64,000 nucleotides of DNA from Chlamydiia bacterium (lineage in GTDB: Bacteria; Chlamydiota; Chlamydiia; Chlamydiales; Simkaniaceae): NCBI GenBank assembly GCA_022601645.1, contig JAJACH010000001.1, positions 806,001 to 870,000 on the forward strand. The letters are read 5' to 3'. The notes under the pieces are model-generated. The model had not been told where the DNA came from, made no database searches, and was given only the letters and a program-made list of their open reading frames with translations. Position numbers and translations under genes: made by a program. This document shows, piece by piece, positions 17,080 to 25,389 of the stretch; position 1 is the stretch's first letter; every line of letters begins with the position of its first letter.

Positions 17080-17109
17080 ATACTACACTAGTACACCATT
17101 ATTCGTCAA
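17080..17109 (-). promoter_or_regulatory. trp operon promoter with TrpR operator
   Basis: Read on the minus strand, TTGACG (17109-17104) and TAGTAT (17085-17080) are separated by 18 bp. Overlapping the -10 is the inverted repeat TACTAGTGTAGTA (17093-17081) within GTACTAGTG, which matches half of the E. coli TrpR site (core GTACTAG). Repressor binding here would block RNA polymerase. Transcription would start at or next to the trpR ATG at 17073, so the mRNA may be leaderless. No Trp-codon leader peptide or attenuator lies between promoter and trpR. Confidence 0.6.
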
Positions 17110-17114
17110 CCCGC

Positions 17115-17144
17115 GTTGAAAAAAAATCTACCTCCCCCTAGAAT
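17115..17144 (+). promoter_or_regulatory. Candidate promoter of the Hsp20 gene
   Basis: TTGAAA (17115-17120, 5 of 6) and TAGAAT (17139-17144, 5 of 6) with an 18-bp spacer, divergent from and just outside the trpR promoter. The start near 17151 would give a leader of about 18 bases with AGGAG at 17159-17163 before the ATG. No CIRCE or ROSE-like element was found. Confidence 0.5.
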
Positions 17145-17168
17145 CCGATTAAAACCACAGGAGTCTCT

Positions 17169-17603
17169 ATGAATAAGAAATTGCCCATCAACCAGAAACA
17201 ATCCCGCTGGCCCTTTTCGGCTCTTTTTGAGAACGGCGACTTTTTCACCTCAACGCCCATGGTCTCAAATATCGACAACACGGGCCTGTCTGTCTGTGAG
17301 GAGAACAATCACCTCATTATCGAGGCAGCCCTCCCTGGACTCCATATGAATGACATTGAAGTGAGCATTGAAAAAAACACCCTCTGGATCAAGGGCGAAT
17401 GCTTAACTCGTAAAGAAGACAAAGACCGATACTACTACCAAAAGTGCCACCGCACTTATTCCTACGCCGTGCCATTACCTGGAGACTTTGATAAGGCAAG
17501 TGAAGCATCTGCTGAATATCTCGATGGGATGATCATCGTCAAATTACCAAAAGGTGAAAAGCACAAACCGCGTAAAATCCCTATTAATAAGAAGGGCGAG
17601 TAA
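17169..17603 (+). CDS. Small heat-shock protein (Hsp20/alpha-crystallin family)
   Basis: A 144-residue ATP-independent holdase. The alpha-crystallin domain covers about residues 38-137: NHLIIEAALPGLHMNDIEVSIEKNTLWIKGE, then a DRYYYQKCHRTYSYAVPLP strand and the terminal AEYLDGMIIVKLPKG. A C-terminal RKIPI supplies the I-x-I-type oligomer anchor. The ribosome site AGGAG precedes the ATG by 5 bases. It is divergent from the trp operon and its end overlaps the converging sulfatase-like gene by 20 bp. Confidence 0.93.
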   Translation: MNKKLPINQKQSRWPFSALFENGDFFTSTPMVSNIDNTGLSVCEENNHLIIEAALPGLHMNDIEVSIEKNTLWIKGECLTRKEDKDRYYYQKCHRTYSYAVPLPGDFDKASEASAEYLDGMIIVKLPKGEKHKPRKIPINKKGE

Positions 17604-19359
17604 AGTGACCTAGAGAAGGGATGAAATCAGAGAGCTTTTCAAAAGAAACGAACTGATCCTTTGTGTTCTTGATTGAAACCACATTGACATGTGTTGCGCT
17701 AAAGATATCTGATCGATTTGAAAACCGTGCGATGCATTTTTGATCACCGTGATGAATATAGAATTCAAACGGGGGCCTTGAGCCATTGTAGCGCGCTGAA
17801 ATGATGTAATCGAGGCGATTTTTCGAATAGAGAGACCGCCCATCAATGCCCTTAATTTCAGCAGAAACGAGGTGATCAATAACAGTTGGCATGATATCCA
17901 CATGCGATACCCTTTCAACCGGCTTATAACGTGTATTGTCACCGAGCTTAAAGTAGATAGGAGGCTTGGTTTGCATCTCAGAGAGGTGAGAGGCGTGGAA
18001 AAGTTGCCCTGCCTCGTAAAATTCATCCCCATGATCGCCAGTAAAGACAATTAACGACTCATCATAGAGCCCCATTCTCTTTAATTTGCCGAAAAATGAT
18101 CCCATGAGCATATCGACAAAATTGATCGAATTTTTGTAGCGATTCTTGATGAATTTCATATCACGAGTAGAACTTGAGAGGCGAAAGTGGGTCTTATCCC
18201 GATCGATCGGTTTGAATTTGATATCAAAATCATCGGGCCAACTATACTCAAAATGCGTTGAATCAAGAAAAATCACGAACACCGTGCCATGTTTGTGTGC
18301 TGGCAAATCATCAAGGAAGTGATTAAATGCTTTTTCATCGCTGTCTGCTGCTGGTACTGGTGGATAGTGAGGATAAGTAAAAATGGCATCCGCATTTTTT
18401 TTGTCTTTGCCAAAAATGCGTTCATCCGTGTTGTAATAATTCAAACCAGCTGAGGTGTAAACCCGAGTGTGATACCCCATGTCTTTCAACACTTTAATCG
18501 GATAACTCCCCTCACTTTTCTCTTGCCAGTGGAAGGGATAGTTACTGTGGAAAATCGAATACCAACAAAGCTGAGTGGCATTCGCATTGGAGTAACTCTT
18601 TTCAATGTAGATGTTTTGCCTTTTAAAGGACGTTAAATTAGGAGAGGTTGCTTCTGTAAGATAATCATCCCTAAGACTTTCGACAACAAAAAGATAGATA
18701 TTCGGTAACTTCCCCTTTGGTTTGGAGTAGTTGAGTTTAGGCTCCGTTTTTCGAGCAAGTTGATTGGGAAGAGCAACCGTGCGCATCTTCCGCGGAATCA
18801 CCGTTGTTTTAAAAGGCAACGCTGTCGTCCCATGGTGATAATAGATGTCTTTTGGGGGGATTTTCACATCAACAAGGAGCATAAAAAACGGAAGCATCAT
18901 AAGTGGGAAAAATAAATAGCGCCTTTCAACTCTCCATCTAGCTCGAGCTGTTAAACGATAGAGTCCAATTGCTGTTAGTGGAACAATCACAATCCCTGCG
19001 GCAAACATAATGATCCAATGCCACATCGATAACCCCGTCAAGAGAAGCATCTCGATGAAGTTCTCAACCGTCTCATCCTTAATCATTTCTAAGGCATACC
19101 AAAAATGCATTGCCATGATGCGATTGAGCACAAAATCAATTCCCTGGATAATCACCACAATGAAAGTGAAACCAATATAGAAGAGCTTAGGCACCTTCTT
19201 GAAAAAAGATCCAACAACTGCTAAGACCACCGTCAGCAAAACACTTTGTAAAATGGCGTGTAAAATAAAGTAAACGCTTGGATGCACAATCGACACATGC
19301 GCAATATTAACCGCAAGCAAACAACACAACAAAACAAAATAATACAGACCATTAACCAT
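17584..19359 (-). CDS. Membrane sulfatase-fold enzyme (YejM/LTA-synthase/EptA-like)
   Basis: A 591-residue protein with about five N-terminal membrane helices (residues 1-165) and an extracytoplasmic alkaline-phosphatase/sulfatase domain from about residue 220. Motifs: YLFVVESLRDDYL (metal-binding Glu and neighbouring residues), a SNANATQLCWYSIF segment where the nucleophile Thr would sit, FTGDHGDEF (metal-binding Asp-His) and FHASHLSE (His). These fit phosphoglycerol/phosphoethanolamine transferases that modify lipids or lipid A, or the regulatory YejM type. Substrate is not determined. It is a single gene, convergent with hsp20. Confidence 0.8.
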   Translation of the reverse strand: MVNGLYYFVLLCCLLAVNIAHVSIVHPSVYFILHAILQSVLLTVVLAVVGSFFKKVPKLFYIGFTFIVVIIQGIDFVLNRIMAMHFWYALEMIKDETVENFIEMLLLTGLSMWHWIIMFAAGIVIVPLTAIGLYRLTARARWRVERRYLFFPLMMLPFFMLLVDVKIPPKDIYYHHGTTALPFKTTVIPRKMRTVALPNQLARKTEPKLNYSKPKGKLPNIYLFVVESLRDDYLTEATSPNLTSFKRQNIYIEKSYSNANATQLCWYSIFHSNYPFHWQEKSEGSYPIKVLKDMGYHTRVYTSAGLNYYNTDERIFGKDKKNADAIFTYPHYPPVPAADSDEKAFNHFLDDLPAHKHGTVFVIFLDSTHFEYSWPDDFDIKFKPIDRDKTHFRLSSSTRDMKFIKNRYKNSINFVDMLMGSFFGKLKRMGLYDESLIVFTGDHGDEFYEAGQLFHASHLSEMQTKPPIYFKLGDNTRYKPVERVSHVDIMPTVIDHLVSAEIKGIDGRSLYSKNRLDYIISARYNGSRPPFEFYIHHGDQKCIARFSNRSDIFSATHVNVVSIKNTKDQFVSFEKLSDFIPSLGHFTRPSY

Positions 19360-19446
19360 AGCCTTTAATTAGCATTACCCTAATTAACTGACTACAACAT
19401 TCTTCATCTTATAAAAAATTATATTCAGAATGCTAGCTTCTTCACT

Positions 19447-20478
19447 CTAACTTAGCCAGATGGGCAGCATCTCATTTAGATACCCCATAAACTTCCCAAG
19501 GCCGACGCGGTACTCATAATTCCCCACCTGATCCATTTTCCCTTGAGGATAAGCAATCCCAAACCCATAGAGATTCGGTGCAATGACACCCGTAGCCTCA
19601 TTATATTTTGCCCCAGGAAATTGCTCCAAAACAGGCAACTTACGCCTTTCAAACCCAATCGGATAGACCATCTTCGTGCAGGTAGACAACGCCTTGTCAA
19701 ACTCTGGATCCTCCACATGATAACGCACAAGAGCATCTGGCCTTTGACCATCGATATTCTCACGTGCCCAATCAGCCGCCTTTCCCTTAAGCCCCGTGTT
19801 GTCGAACAAAATCCACCCATCCATGTGCACAGCGTACCTGTGGGGAGACCGATAAAAATTGATCACTTGTTTTGGCTTTAGCTCTAAAAGATTTAAGAGA
19901 ACTAAAACACTTGAATGAGAGGCGCCATACACCCCGATGACATCCTCCTTACCAATCACTCCCTTTAACTTCTCGGGGTTAAGGGCTGTCTCAAGAGGAA
20001 TAACCTCAGAACTCTCATGACTGAGACTTTTCGGGTCAGCGCCCGTTGCCAAAATCACTTTTAAGCCAAAAAGCTCTCCTTCCTCAAGCCCTACAGTCCA
20101 CCCACCATTTTCCAAACGCATCGAAAGGGCTTTCCCAACAAATGTACAAACGCGCTCCTTTAATCGATCCGTTACTGTTTGAAGAGGCTGTGCAATTTCC
20201 TTTAACAAGCACGTCCCCTCTCCATCCATTGTATCAATAGGAAAAGCGCCTTTCTGATAACCAAACGCTTCACTTGCTTCTAAAAACTGAGTGAAAAGCG
20301 CAATCTTTGTATTGCTTGAGACATTTAGCCACTTTTCGCCCAGATCTCCCACAGAAAACTTTGGGTCTACCCAAGCAATCTTTTTCGGCTCTACACCATG
20401 ATCAATCAATCTACCGACTGCTGCAATCCCAGCAGGTCCAGCCCCAACAACAACCCATTCAAATAATTTATTTTCCAT
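19447..20478 (-). CDS. FAD/NAD(P)-binding oxidoreductase (pyridine nucleotide-disulfide family)
   Basis: A 343-residue protein starting at MENKLFEW (ATG 20478); an in-frame TTG at 20514 would add 12 unlikely residues. The N-terminal Rossmann motif VVVGAGPAGIAAVGRL binds FAD, and VIGVYGASHSSVLVLLNLLEL is a second dinucleotide fold, probably for NAD(P)H. LKVILATGADPKSL is the usual ATG motif. It lacks a redox CxxC, so it is not a thioredoxin reductase. It resembles FAD-dependent monooxygenase/L-ornithine-hydroxylase-like proteins; the substrate is unknown. It is a lone gene divergent from the next orphan. Confidence 0.8.
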   Translation of the reverse strand: MENKLFEWVVVGAGPAGIAAVGRLIDHGVEPKKIAWVDPKFSVGDLGEKWLNVSSNTKIALFTQFLEASEAFGYQKGAFPIDTMDGEGTCLLKEIAQPLQTVTDRLKERVCTFVGKALSMRLENGGWTVGLEEGELFGLKVILATGADPKSLSHESSEVIPLETALNPEKLKGVIGKEDVIGVYGASHSSVLVLLNLLELKPKQVINFYRSPHRYAVHMDGWILFDNTGLKGKAADWARENIDGQRPDALVRYHVEDPEFDKALSTCTKMVYPIGFERRKLPVLEQFPGAKYNEATGVIAPNLYGFGIAYPQGKMDQVGNYEYRVGLGKFMGYLNEMLPIWLS

Positions 20479-20574
20479 CTGCAGTATTCTACCAGTCTCC
20501 CCCCTAAAAAACAAACTGTGGTGGTTTTTTTTTGAACTCTCTGTTAGAATGGTCCCTTAACAAAGAGAGAATGC

Positions 20575-22299
20575 ATGGCAGCAGTCTTAGATAAATCATT
20601 TTTTGCGGCGTTTGATCACGCAAACAGCATCTACCAAACAGCAGAATCAGAAGCTAAAGCTCGCGGAGAGAACACCTGGATGGCTCGTCGCATTGCAAGC
20701 GATTCGCTTCCACTAGGAACAAGCACCCTAATCCGTGAACTCGTAGAAAGTGATGCGATTCAAGAGCTCAAAAGAGGCCTTATTCGAGAAGACGGAGCCC
20801 TAGACCAAATCCTACAAAGCGCGGCTAAAACAAACCTAAAAGCCACCGAATATTTCAGACTCTTAGCAAGTGTAGCCCCCCCCGGGTCAGACGAAGTAAT
20901 TGCTGAACTAACAGAAAGTGTTCATGGTGTTGCTAGAGGTCAGAAACTCTATATTGAATTGATCCACTCCTTTAACCCAAAAGCGTTCAAAGACGGAGCC
21001 CGTGATCTTTTTACTTTCCTCCGATTCCACCGTACGAGACTATTGAACTGTGAAGGAACGGTAGACAATATTGAGCAATGGCGCGCGATAAAAAATGGCT
21101 TTAAAGCGATCATGCTCGCCAACATGAAAACCATAAAATGCGGTAACCCTCGAAATACAATTAGTGAAGTCTATGCTGAATATCTACCAGCGACCATGGC
21201 TCTAGCAACAGATGGTGCTATGCCAACTTACTTTTACGAAATGACCCATCAAGAGTCTGGGATGTGTCGGCTTTTTGATGAACTCCAACAGTATAGACGC
21301 GATTTTTATGTGCGCTTCAAAAAACCTGATCCCTCACGCATCAGTCATATCACTTGGATGCATGGTTCACAAGGAGGCATACTGCGCCACCTGCATGCTA
21401 GTGCAAATACGCTAGTTTGTACCGGCCGCTTAGGGGCAGAAGGTCTTGTACCAAGTACGGGAGAACGCCACACTGGAACGTGCGGCGTAAATCGATATGG
21501 AATCTCTGGCTGTACAACAGATGGGATTTCCCGTGTATTAGGTTACGCTAAAGCAACACATTTTGGCCTCGATCTAGACCAAACCACAACTAGATTTTTA
21601 GCAGGGCTTGAAGCTCTTCGAGAATTTGTACACCATACAGATGGTTTAGGGAATATTGAATACTGGCCCTTTAATCTAACAAGTGATGCCTGTACACTAT
21701 ATCAGCATCACTCAGACTTCATTGCCCGCTACAATGAGGAGCTGAGTACATTAACGCTACAAGCTTTAGAAAAGTACAACACCTTCAAGCAAGGCCCTAT
21801 CTATGCAAAAAATTTAGCAGGTTACAACAAAGTCTTAGAATCAAAGCCAGGTGAAGACCCAGGTTACGATGCCATCTACCAAAAACGCTTCTTTGAACTA
21901 CAAATTCGTCCCCTTGAAGAAGCCCTACAAACTCTCATGAGATATCGAGAGAATCCACCAAAACCCATTGAGAGTTCAGACAAAGCATTGGATGATTTGA
22001 GCTTAGTGTTTGCAACAACAACATCTGTTGCTCAAAAAGCCCTTTGGGACTTTGCAAATAATGAGCGATTAATGCCTCATCCTCTTGAGGAAAAAGAGAT
22101 CAGCTTTGTCTTTACAAGCGGTGAAGTTGACAGAGTACAAGCTCTATTTGCTCCTCATGTACAGGTTCTTCCACTTGAGACACTCGAAGAATACGAAGAG
22201 CTCGAAGCCGAGGCGTCGAAATACGGAGCACTTATCGCTGGAAAAGCTGGGTTATCTGCTGAATATCAGCGTAGAATTTCTTTTCCCTGCTTCCGTTAA
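20575..22299 (+). CDS. Orphan protein of unknown function (574 aa)
   Basis: A soluble protein without signal peptide, preceded by an AAGAGAG ribosome site. The first 230 residues are helical. In the middle, MHGSQGG (about 263), then TGRLGAEG, PSTGERHTGTCG and NRYGISGCT form a conserved-looking block. The order His-Gly-Ser, Gly-rich turn, GE, GIS reminds me of ADP-ribosyltransferase-fold effectors of intracellular bacteria, but the catalytic triad is not identifiable, so this is a weak suggestion. The C-terminal half is helical and charged. No domain is named with confidence. Confidence 0.65.
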   Translation: MAAVLDKSFFAAFDHANSIYQTAESEAKARGENTWMARRIASDSLPLGTSTLIRELVESDAIQELKRGLIREDGALDQILQSAAKTNLKATEYFRLLASVAPPGSDEVIAELTESVHGVARGQKLYIELIHSFNPKAFKDGARDLFTFLRFHRTRLLNCEGTVDNIEQWRAIKNGFKAIMLANMKTIKCGNPRNTISEVYAEYLPATMALATDGAMPTYFYEMTHQESGMCRLFDELQQYRRDFYVRFKKPDPSRISHITWMHGSQGGILRHLHASANTLVCTGRLGAEGLVPSTGERHTGTCGVNRYGISGCTTDGISRVLGYAKATHFGLDLDQTTTRFLAGLEALREFVHHTDGLGNIEYWPFNLTSDACTLYQHHSDFIARYNEELSTLTLQALEKYNTFKQGPIYAKNLAGYNKVLESKPGEDPGYDAIYQKRFFELQIRPLEEALQTLMRYRENPPKPIESSDKALDDLSLVFATTTSVAQKALWDFANNERLMPHPLEEKEISFVFTSGEVDRVQALFAPHVQVLPLETLEEYEELEAEASKYGALIAGKAGLSAEYQRRISFPCFR

Positions 22300-22310
22300 T
22301 TTTTTAAAGT

Positions 22311-22339
22311 TTGACAAAACATGACCGTTCGGTCATATT
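22311..22339 (+). promoter_or_regulatory. tetR promoter with palindromic operator
   Basis: Consensus TTGACA (22311-22316), 17-bp spacer, CATATT (22334-22339). The spacer and -10 contain ATGACCGTTCGGTCAT (22321-22336), a 7+7 inverted repeat of the TGACCG..CGGTCA kind bound by many TetR-family repressors. Transcription would start about at the ATG (22346), so the mRNA is likely leaderless. Autorepression by the TetR protein is the simplest reading. Confidence 0.7.
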
Positions 22340-22345
22340 TGACTT

Positions 22346-22915
22346 ATGAAGTACAAACCCCATGAGACCTTCCTCAATCTACCTGAGGAAAAACAAAGTG
22401 CTGTGACAGGTGCTGCGCTCCAAGAATTTTCAAAGCACAGCTTTCAAGGCGCCTCACTAAGTGACATCGTTCGAAAAGCTGGAATATCCAAAGGAAGTCT
22501 TTACCAATATTTCCGCGATAAAAAACACCTCTACCTTTTCTTAGTAGAGCAATCGATCGAAGCTAAGCTTGAAAAGCTTAAGGCCAGCAGTGATCTTTTT
22601 ACCTTTTTAAATAAAATGAAACACATACAGACGACACCTTCTCCTGAGGAAGTGGGGTTTTTACAAAAAGTTTCGACAGAAGAGCACATTCCCGAAGCGC
22701 AAAAGATTATCAGACGCTCTTCAGATAAATTCTTCAAAGAGTTACTCAAAAATACGCCTTTAAACTCAAGCATTGATAAGGCGACGATGATTTTTGTATT
22801 AACAACCCTCTTCACCCATTTTGGGCAGTTTTTAAACACACAAAAATCTGATAAAAAAAGAGCTGAGGCATTTGATTCTCTCATCACTCTTTTAGAACAC
22901 GGAATAAGGAGATAA
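22346..22915 (+). CDS. TetR-family transcriptional repressor
   Basis: A 189-residue protein. The N-terminal helix-turn-helix (about residues 15-60) reads FSKHSFQGASLSDIVRKAGISKGSLYQYFRDKKHLYLFLVEQ, the standard TetR signature. The all-helical C-terminal half would bind a small ligand that cannot be predicted. A perfect operator palindrome lies directly upstream. It leads a three-gene run with the DUF6653-like membrane protein (2-bp gap) and trehalase (8-bp gap), which are the likely targets. Confidence 0.92.
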   Translation: MKYKPHETFLNLPEEKQSAVTGAALQEFSKHSFQGASLSDIVRKAGISKGSLYQYFRDKKHLYLFLVEQSIEAKLEKLKASSDLFTFLNKMKHIQTTPSPEEVGFLQKVSTEEHIPEAQKIIRRSSDKFFKELLKNTPLNSSIDKATMIFVLTTLFTHFGQFLNTQKSDKKRAEAFDSLITLLEHGIRR

Positions 22916-22917
22916 TC

Positions 22918-23421
22918 ATGGGCATGGAACAGGCCTTAGCAAGCGTTTTTAAAATGAATGAGAATACGTGGAAACGGCATGCAAATCCCTTAAGTGTTTG
23001 GACACGCTACGCTACATTGCCGCTTCTGTGTCTGATGATTTATTCGCGCATCTGGATCGGCTATTACTATCTTCCCCTTTTAGCTCTAGGTCTCATTTGG
23101 CTCTTCTATAACCCTCGGGCTTTCCCACCACCTAAAACAACCACATCCTGGGCGTCACGCGCAACCTTTGGTGAGCGTATCTGGCTGGCTAGAAAAACAG
23201 TCCCCATCCCCGATAACCACAGAAAGATGGCAAGAAACCTTGCGTTCTGTGCAGCGCTTGGTAAATATCCCATCATCTACGGCCTTATTTACCTCGACGT
23301 TTATCAGATCATCGTCGGGATAATACTCGTGAATCTCTTCAAAAGTTGGTTCTTAGACAGGATGGTCTGGGTATATGAGGACATGAAACACATTGACGGT
23401 TATAAAGCATGGGTCTATTAA
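22918..23421 (+). CDS. Small membrane protein (DUF6653-like)
   Basis: A 167-residue protein with two adjacent hydrophobic segments around residues 30-62 and another pair around 118-145. The front MNENTWKRHANPLSVWTRY and the middle NPRAFPPPKTTTSWASRATFGERIWLAR are the conserved parts I associate with the DUF6653 family, whose function is unknown. It is the first gene after tetR, so its level is probably set by the repressor; a transport or membrane-stress role is only a guess. Confidence 0.7.
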   Translation: MGMEQALASVFKMNENTWKRHANPLSVWTRYATLPLLCLMIYSRIWIGYYYLPLLALGLIWLFYNPRAFPPPKTTTSWASRATFGERIWLARKTVPIPDNHRKMARNLAFCAALGKYPIIYGLIYLDVYQIIVGIILVNLFKSWFLDRMVWVYEDMKHIDGYKAWVY

Positions 23422-23429
23422 AATAGGCT

Positions 23430-24728
23430 ATGCCTATTCAAGATGAAGGGCCGCTTTTTGAAGCGGTCCAAAAAGCCGAGATTTTTCAAGACTCTAAGTT
23501 CTTTGTCGACTGCATTCCTAAAGATGACCCTGAAGAGATCATGTCTGCTTTTAAAGACACTGACGATCTAAAAGCCTTTATCGACGAGCATTTTTATGTA
23601 CCGTGGATCATTGACGATTACATCGAGGAGATGTGGCACTTTCTCTGTCGCCCGATGTCAACGAAGTCTTTGTACGACACGCTTTTGCCTCTCCCTCATC
23701 CCCATGTTGTGCCTGGAGGACGGTTTCGCGAGGCGTATTATTGGGACAGCTATTTTACCTGTTTAGGCCTTAAGCACCATCCCGATAAGATTAAGAACAT
23801 GGTCGACAACTTTGCCTACTTGATTGAAACCTACGGCCATATCCCTAATGGCAATCGAACCTATTATCTCTCTCGATCTCAAGCTCCCTTTTTCTCTCAT
23901 CTGATAACGCTTGTTGACCATCCAACTCCTTACTTGCCTGTATTAGAAAAAGAGTACGCATACTGGATGCAAGAACACAGACAAAAGCTTGGTTTAACCC
24001 ACTACTATGACGAAAACGACACGCCAAGACCTGAGTCGTACAAAGAGGACTTAAAGCTTTGCACCAATCATAGAGATATCCGCGCCGCGTGTGAATCGGG
24101 CTGGGATTTTAGCTCTCGCTGGATGAAAGAGGGTAAGTTTTACACAACCCATATCCTGCCGATCGATCTTAACTGCCTACTCTACCACATGGAGTATACG
24201 TTAGGCCTTGATGCAGCTGAAGCAAGAGCTAAACAGATCAATGACCTCATGTGGGATGAGGACACAGGGTTTTACTACGACTACGATATTGACGATAACA
24301 AAAAGCGTCCATGTATGACGCTTGCTGCTTGCTACCCCCTCTTTGTTGGGATCGCCAGTCAACAGCAGGCGGACGGTGTTGCAAAAGTGCTGGAAGAGCA
24401 ATTTCTCAAAACGGGAGGCCTTGTCACAACCCTTGTTGAAACGCATGAGCAGTGGGATGCCCCTAACGGCTGGGCACCCCTACAGTGGGTAGCGATCTCC
24501 GGTCTCAAGCGCTATGGTCACGATAAACTTGCAGATAAAATTGGACAGCGTTTTGTGAATACTGTACGAACAGTTTTTAGACTATCTGGGAAGATCATGG
24601 AGAAGTACAACATGGAGACGGGCTCTTCAGATGTATTAGATGGTGAGTACGAAGTGCAAGAGGGCTTTGGCTGGACTAATGGCGTGTGGCTGCATATAAA
24701 AGAACAGCTGCCGCCTGAGACACGTTGA
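23430..24728 (+). CDS. treF: Trehalase (GH37)
   Basis: Hydrolyses trehalose to two glucoses. The 432 residues carry both family signatures: PGGRFREAYYWDSY and QWDAPNGWAPLQW, as well as PRPESYKED, the ESGWDFSSRW block with the catalytic Asp and YEVQEGFGWTNG with the catalytic Glu. The start (EGPLFEAVQKAEIFQDSKFF) corresponds to about residue 50 of E. coli TreF, and no signal peptide is present, so it is a short cytoplasmic form. It is third in the tetR cluster. Its last 53 bp overlap the convergent rlmB gene. Confidence 0.93.
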   Translation: MPIQDEGPLFEAVQKAEIFQDSKFFVDCIPKDDPEEIMSAFKDTDDLKAFIDEHFYVPWIIDDYIEEMWHFLCRPMSTKSLYDTLLPLPHPHVVPGGRFREAYYWDSYFTCLGLKHHPDKIKNMVDNFAYLIETYGHIPNGNRTYYLSRSQAPFFSHLITLVDHPTPYLPVLEKEYAYWMQEHRQKLGLTHYYDENDTPRPESYKEDLKLCTNHRDIRAACESGWDFSSRWMKEGKFYTTHILPIDLNCLLYHMEYTLGLDAAEARAKQINDLMWDEDTGFYYDYDIDDNKKRPCMTLAACYPLFVGIASQQQADGVAKVLEEQFLKTGGLVTTLVETHEQWDAPNGWAPLQWVAISGLKRYGHDKLADKIGQRFVNTVRTVFRLSGKIMEKYNMETGSSDVLDGEYEVQEGFGWTNGVWLHIKEQLPPETR

Positions 24729-25356
24729 GTGAATCAATCCGTCCCATCATTGGAATCGATGCGATTCGATCGGCCTTCTTCTTGATCAAGGGTTGAACCC
24801 CGCGTCCTTCAGCGCCCATCACAAGCACCCATTTTTCGGGCCACTCGAAGCCATCTTCGCCATCCATGTCGGCCACAATTACCTCAAAGCCTTCCTTCTG
24901 AAGCTTTTGAAGTGTCGTCGCAAGATTCGACACTTGGAAAATATCAACGAGCTCAGAGGCTCCAACACTTGATTTTGTTACAGTCGGTGTGATGCCGCAT
25001 CCACGGTTCTTACTATAGATGAGCCCTTCTACGCCAAACACCTCAACAGCCCTTAGAATCGCGCCCATATTGTGGGGATCTTCAATGCCATCAATCATGA
25101 CAAGCGAGTTTTTGAAATACGCCTCAGAAAGGGGAAGATTTTCCTTCGCCTGCACTCTTGCTACAAGTCCTTGATGAGAATCGGAATTCACCATCTGACT
25201 CAAGAGATGCTTTGAGACTTTTCGCACCTTAAAACCTTGATAACCTGCGACATCACCACTTGTAAGAATTTCTAAAATCCTCTCCGGCGATGCTTTAATG
25301 ACCTCGTTAATCGAGTTTTTTCCGATGACCCATTGACTTTTCATGCCATCTACCAT
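24676..25356 (-). CDS. rlmB: TrmH/SpoU-family RNA ribose 2'-O-methyltransferase (RlmB-like)
   Basis: A 226-residue protein with the substrate-binding front domain (about 1-80) and the knotted SPOUT domain. Motif 1 is DGIEDPHNMGAILRAVEVFGV, motif 2 is VLVMGAEGRGVQPL and motif 3 is SIPMMGRIDSLNVSQAAAVLLY. This architecture fits RlmB (23S rRNA G2251) though another rRNA or tRNA site is possible. Starts at 25356 or at MKSQW (25344) are both possible; neither has a clear ribosome site. It is divergent from the AsmA-like gene. Confidence 0.9.
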   Translation of the reverse strand: MVDGMKSQWVIGKNSINEVIKASPERILEILTSGDVAGYQGFKVRKVSKHLLSQMVNSDSHQGLVARVQAKENLPLSEAYFKNSLVMIDGIEDPHNMGAILRAVEVFGVEGLIYSKNRGCGITPTVTKSSVGASELVDIFQVSNLATTLQKLQKEGFEVIVADMDGEDGFEWPEKWVLVMGAEGRGVQPLIKKKADRIASIPMMGRIDSLNVSQAAAVLLYAATRH

Positions 25357-25389
25357 ACATGTAATATTAATATATCGCGAGGAATAGTC

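Noticed and set aside
17074-17110. Trp leader peptide and attenuator
   Set aside because: There is no short Trp-rich frame or paired terminator stems between promoter and trpR; the region is too short.
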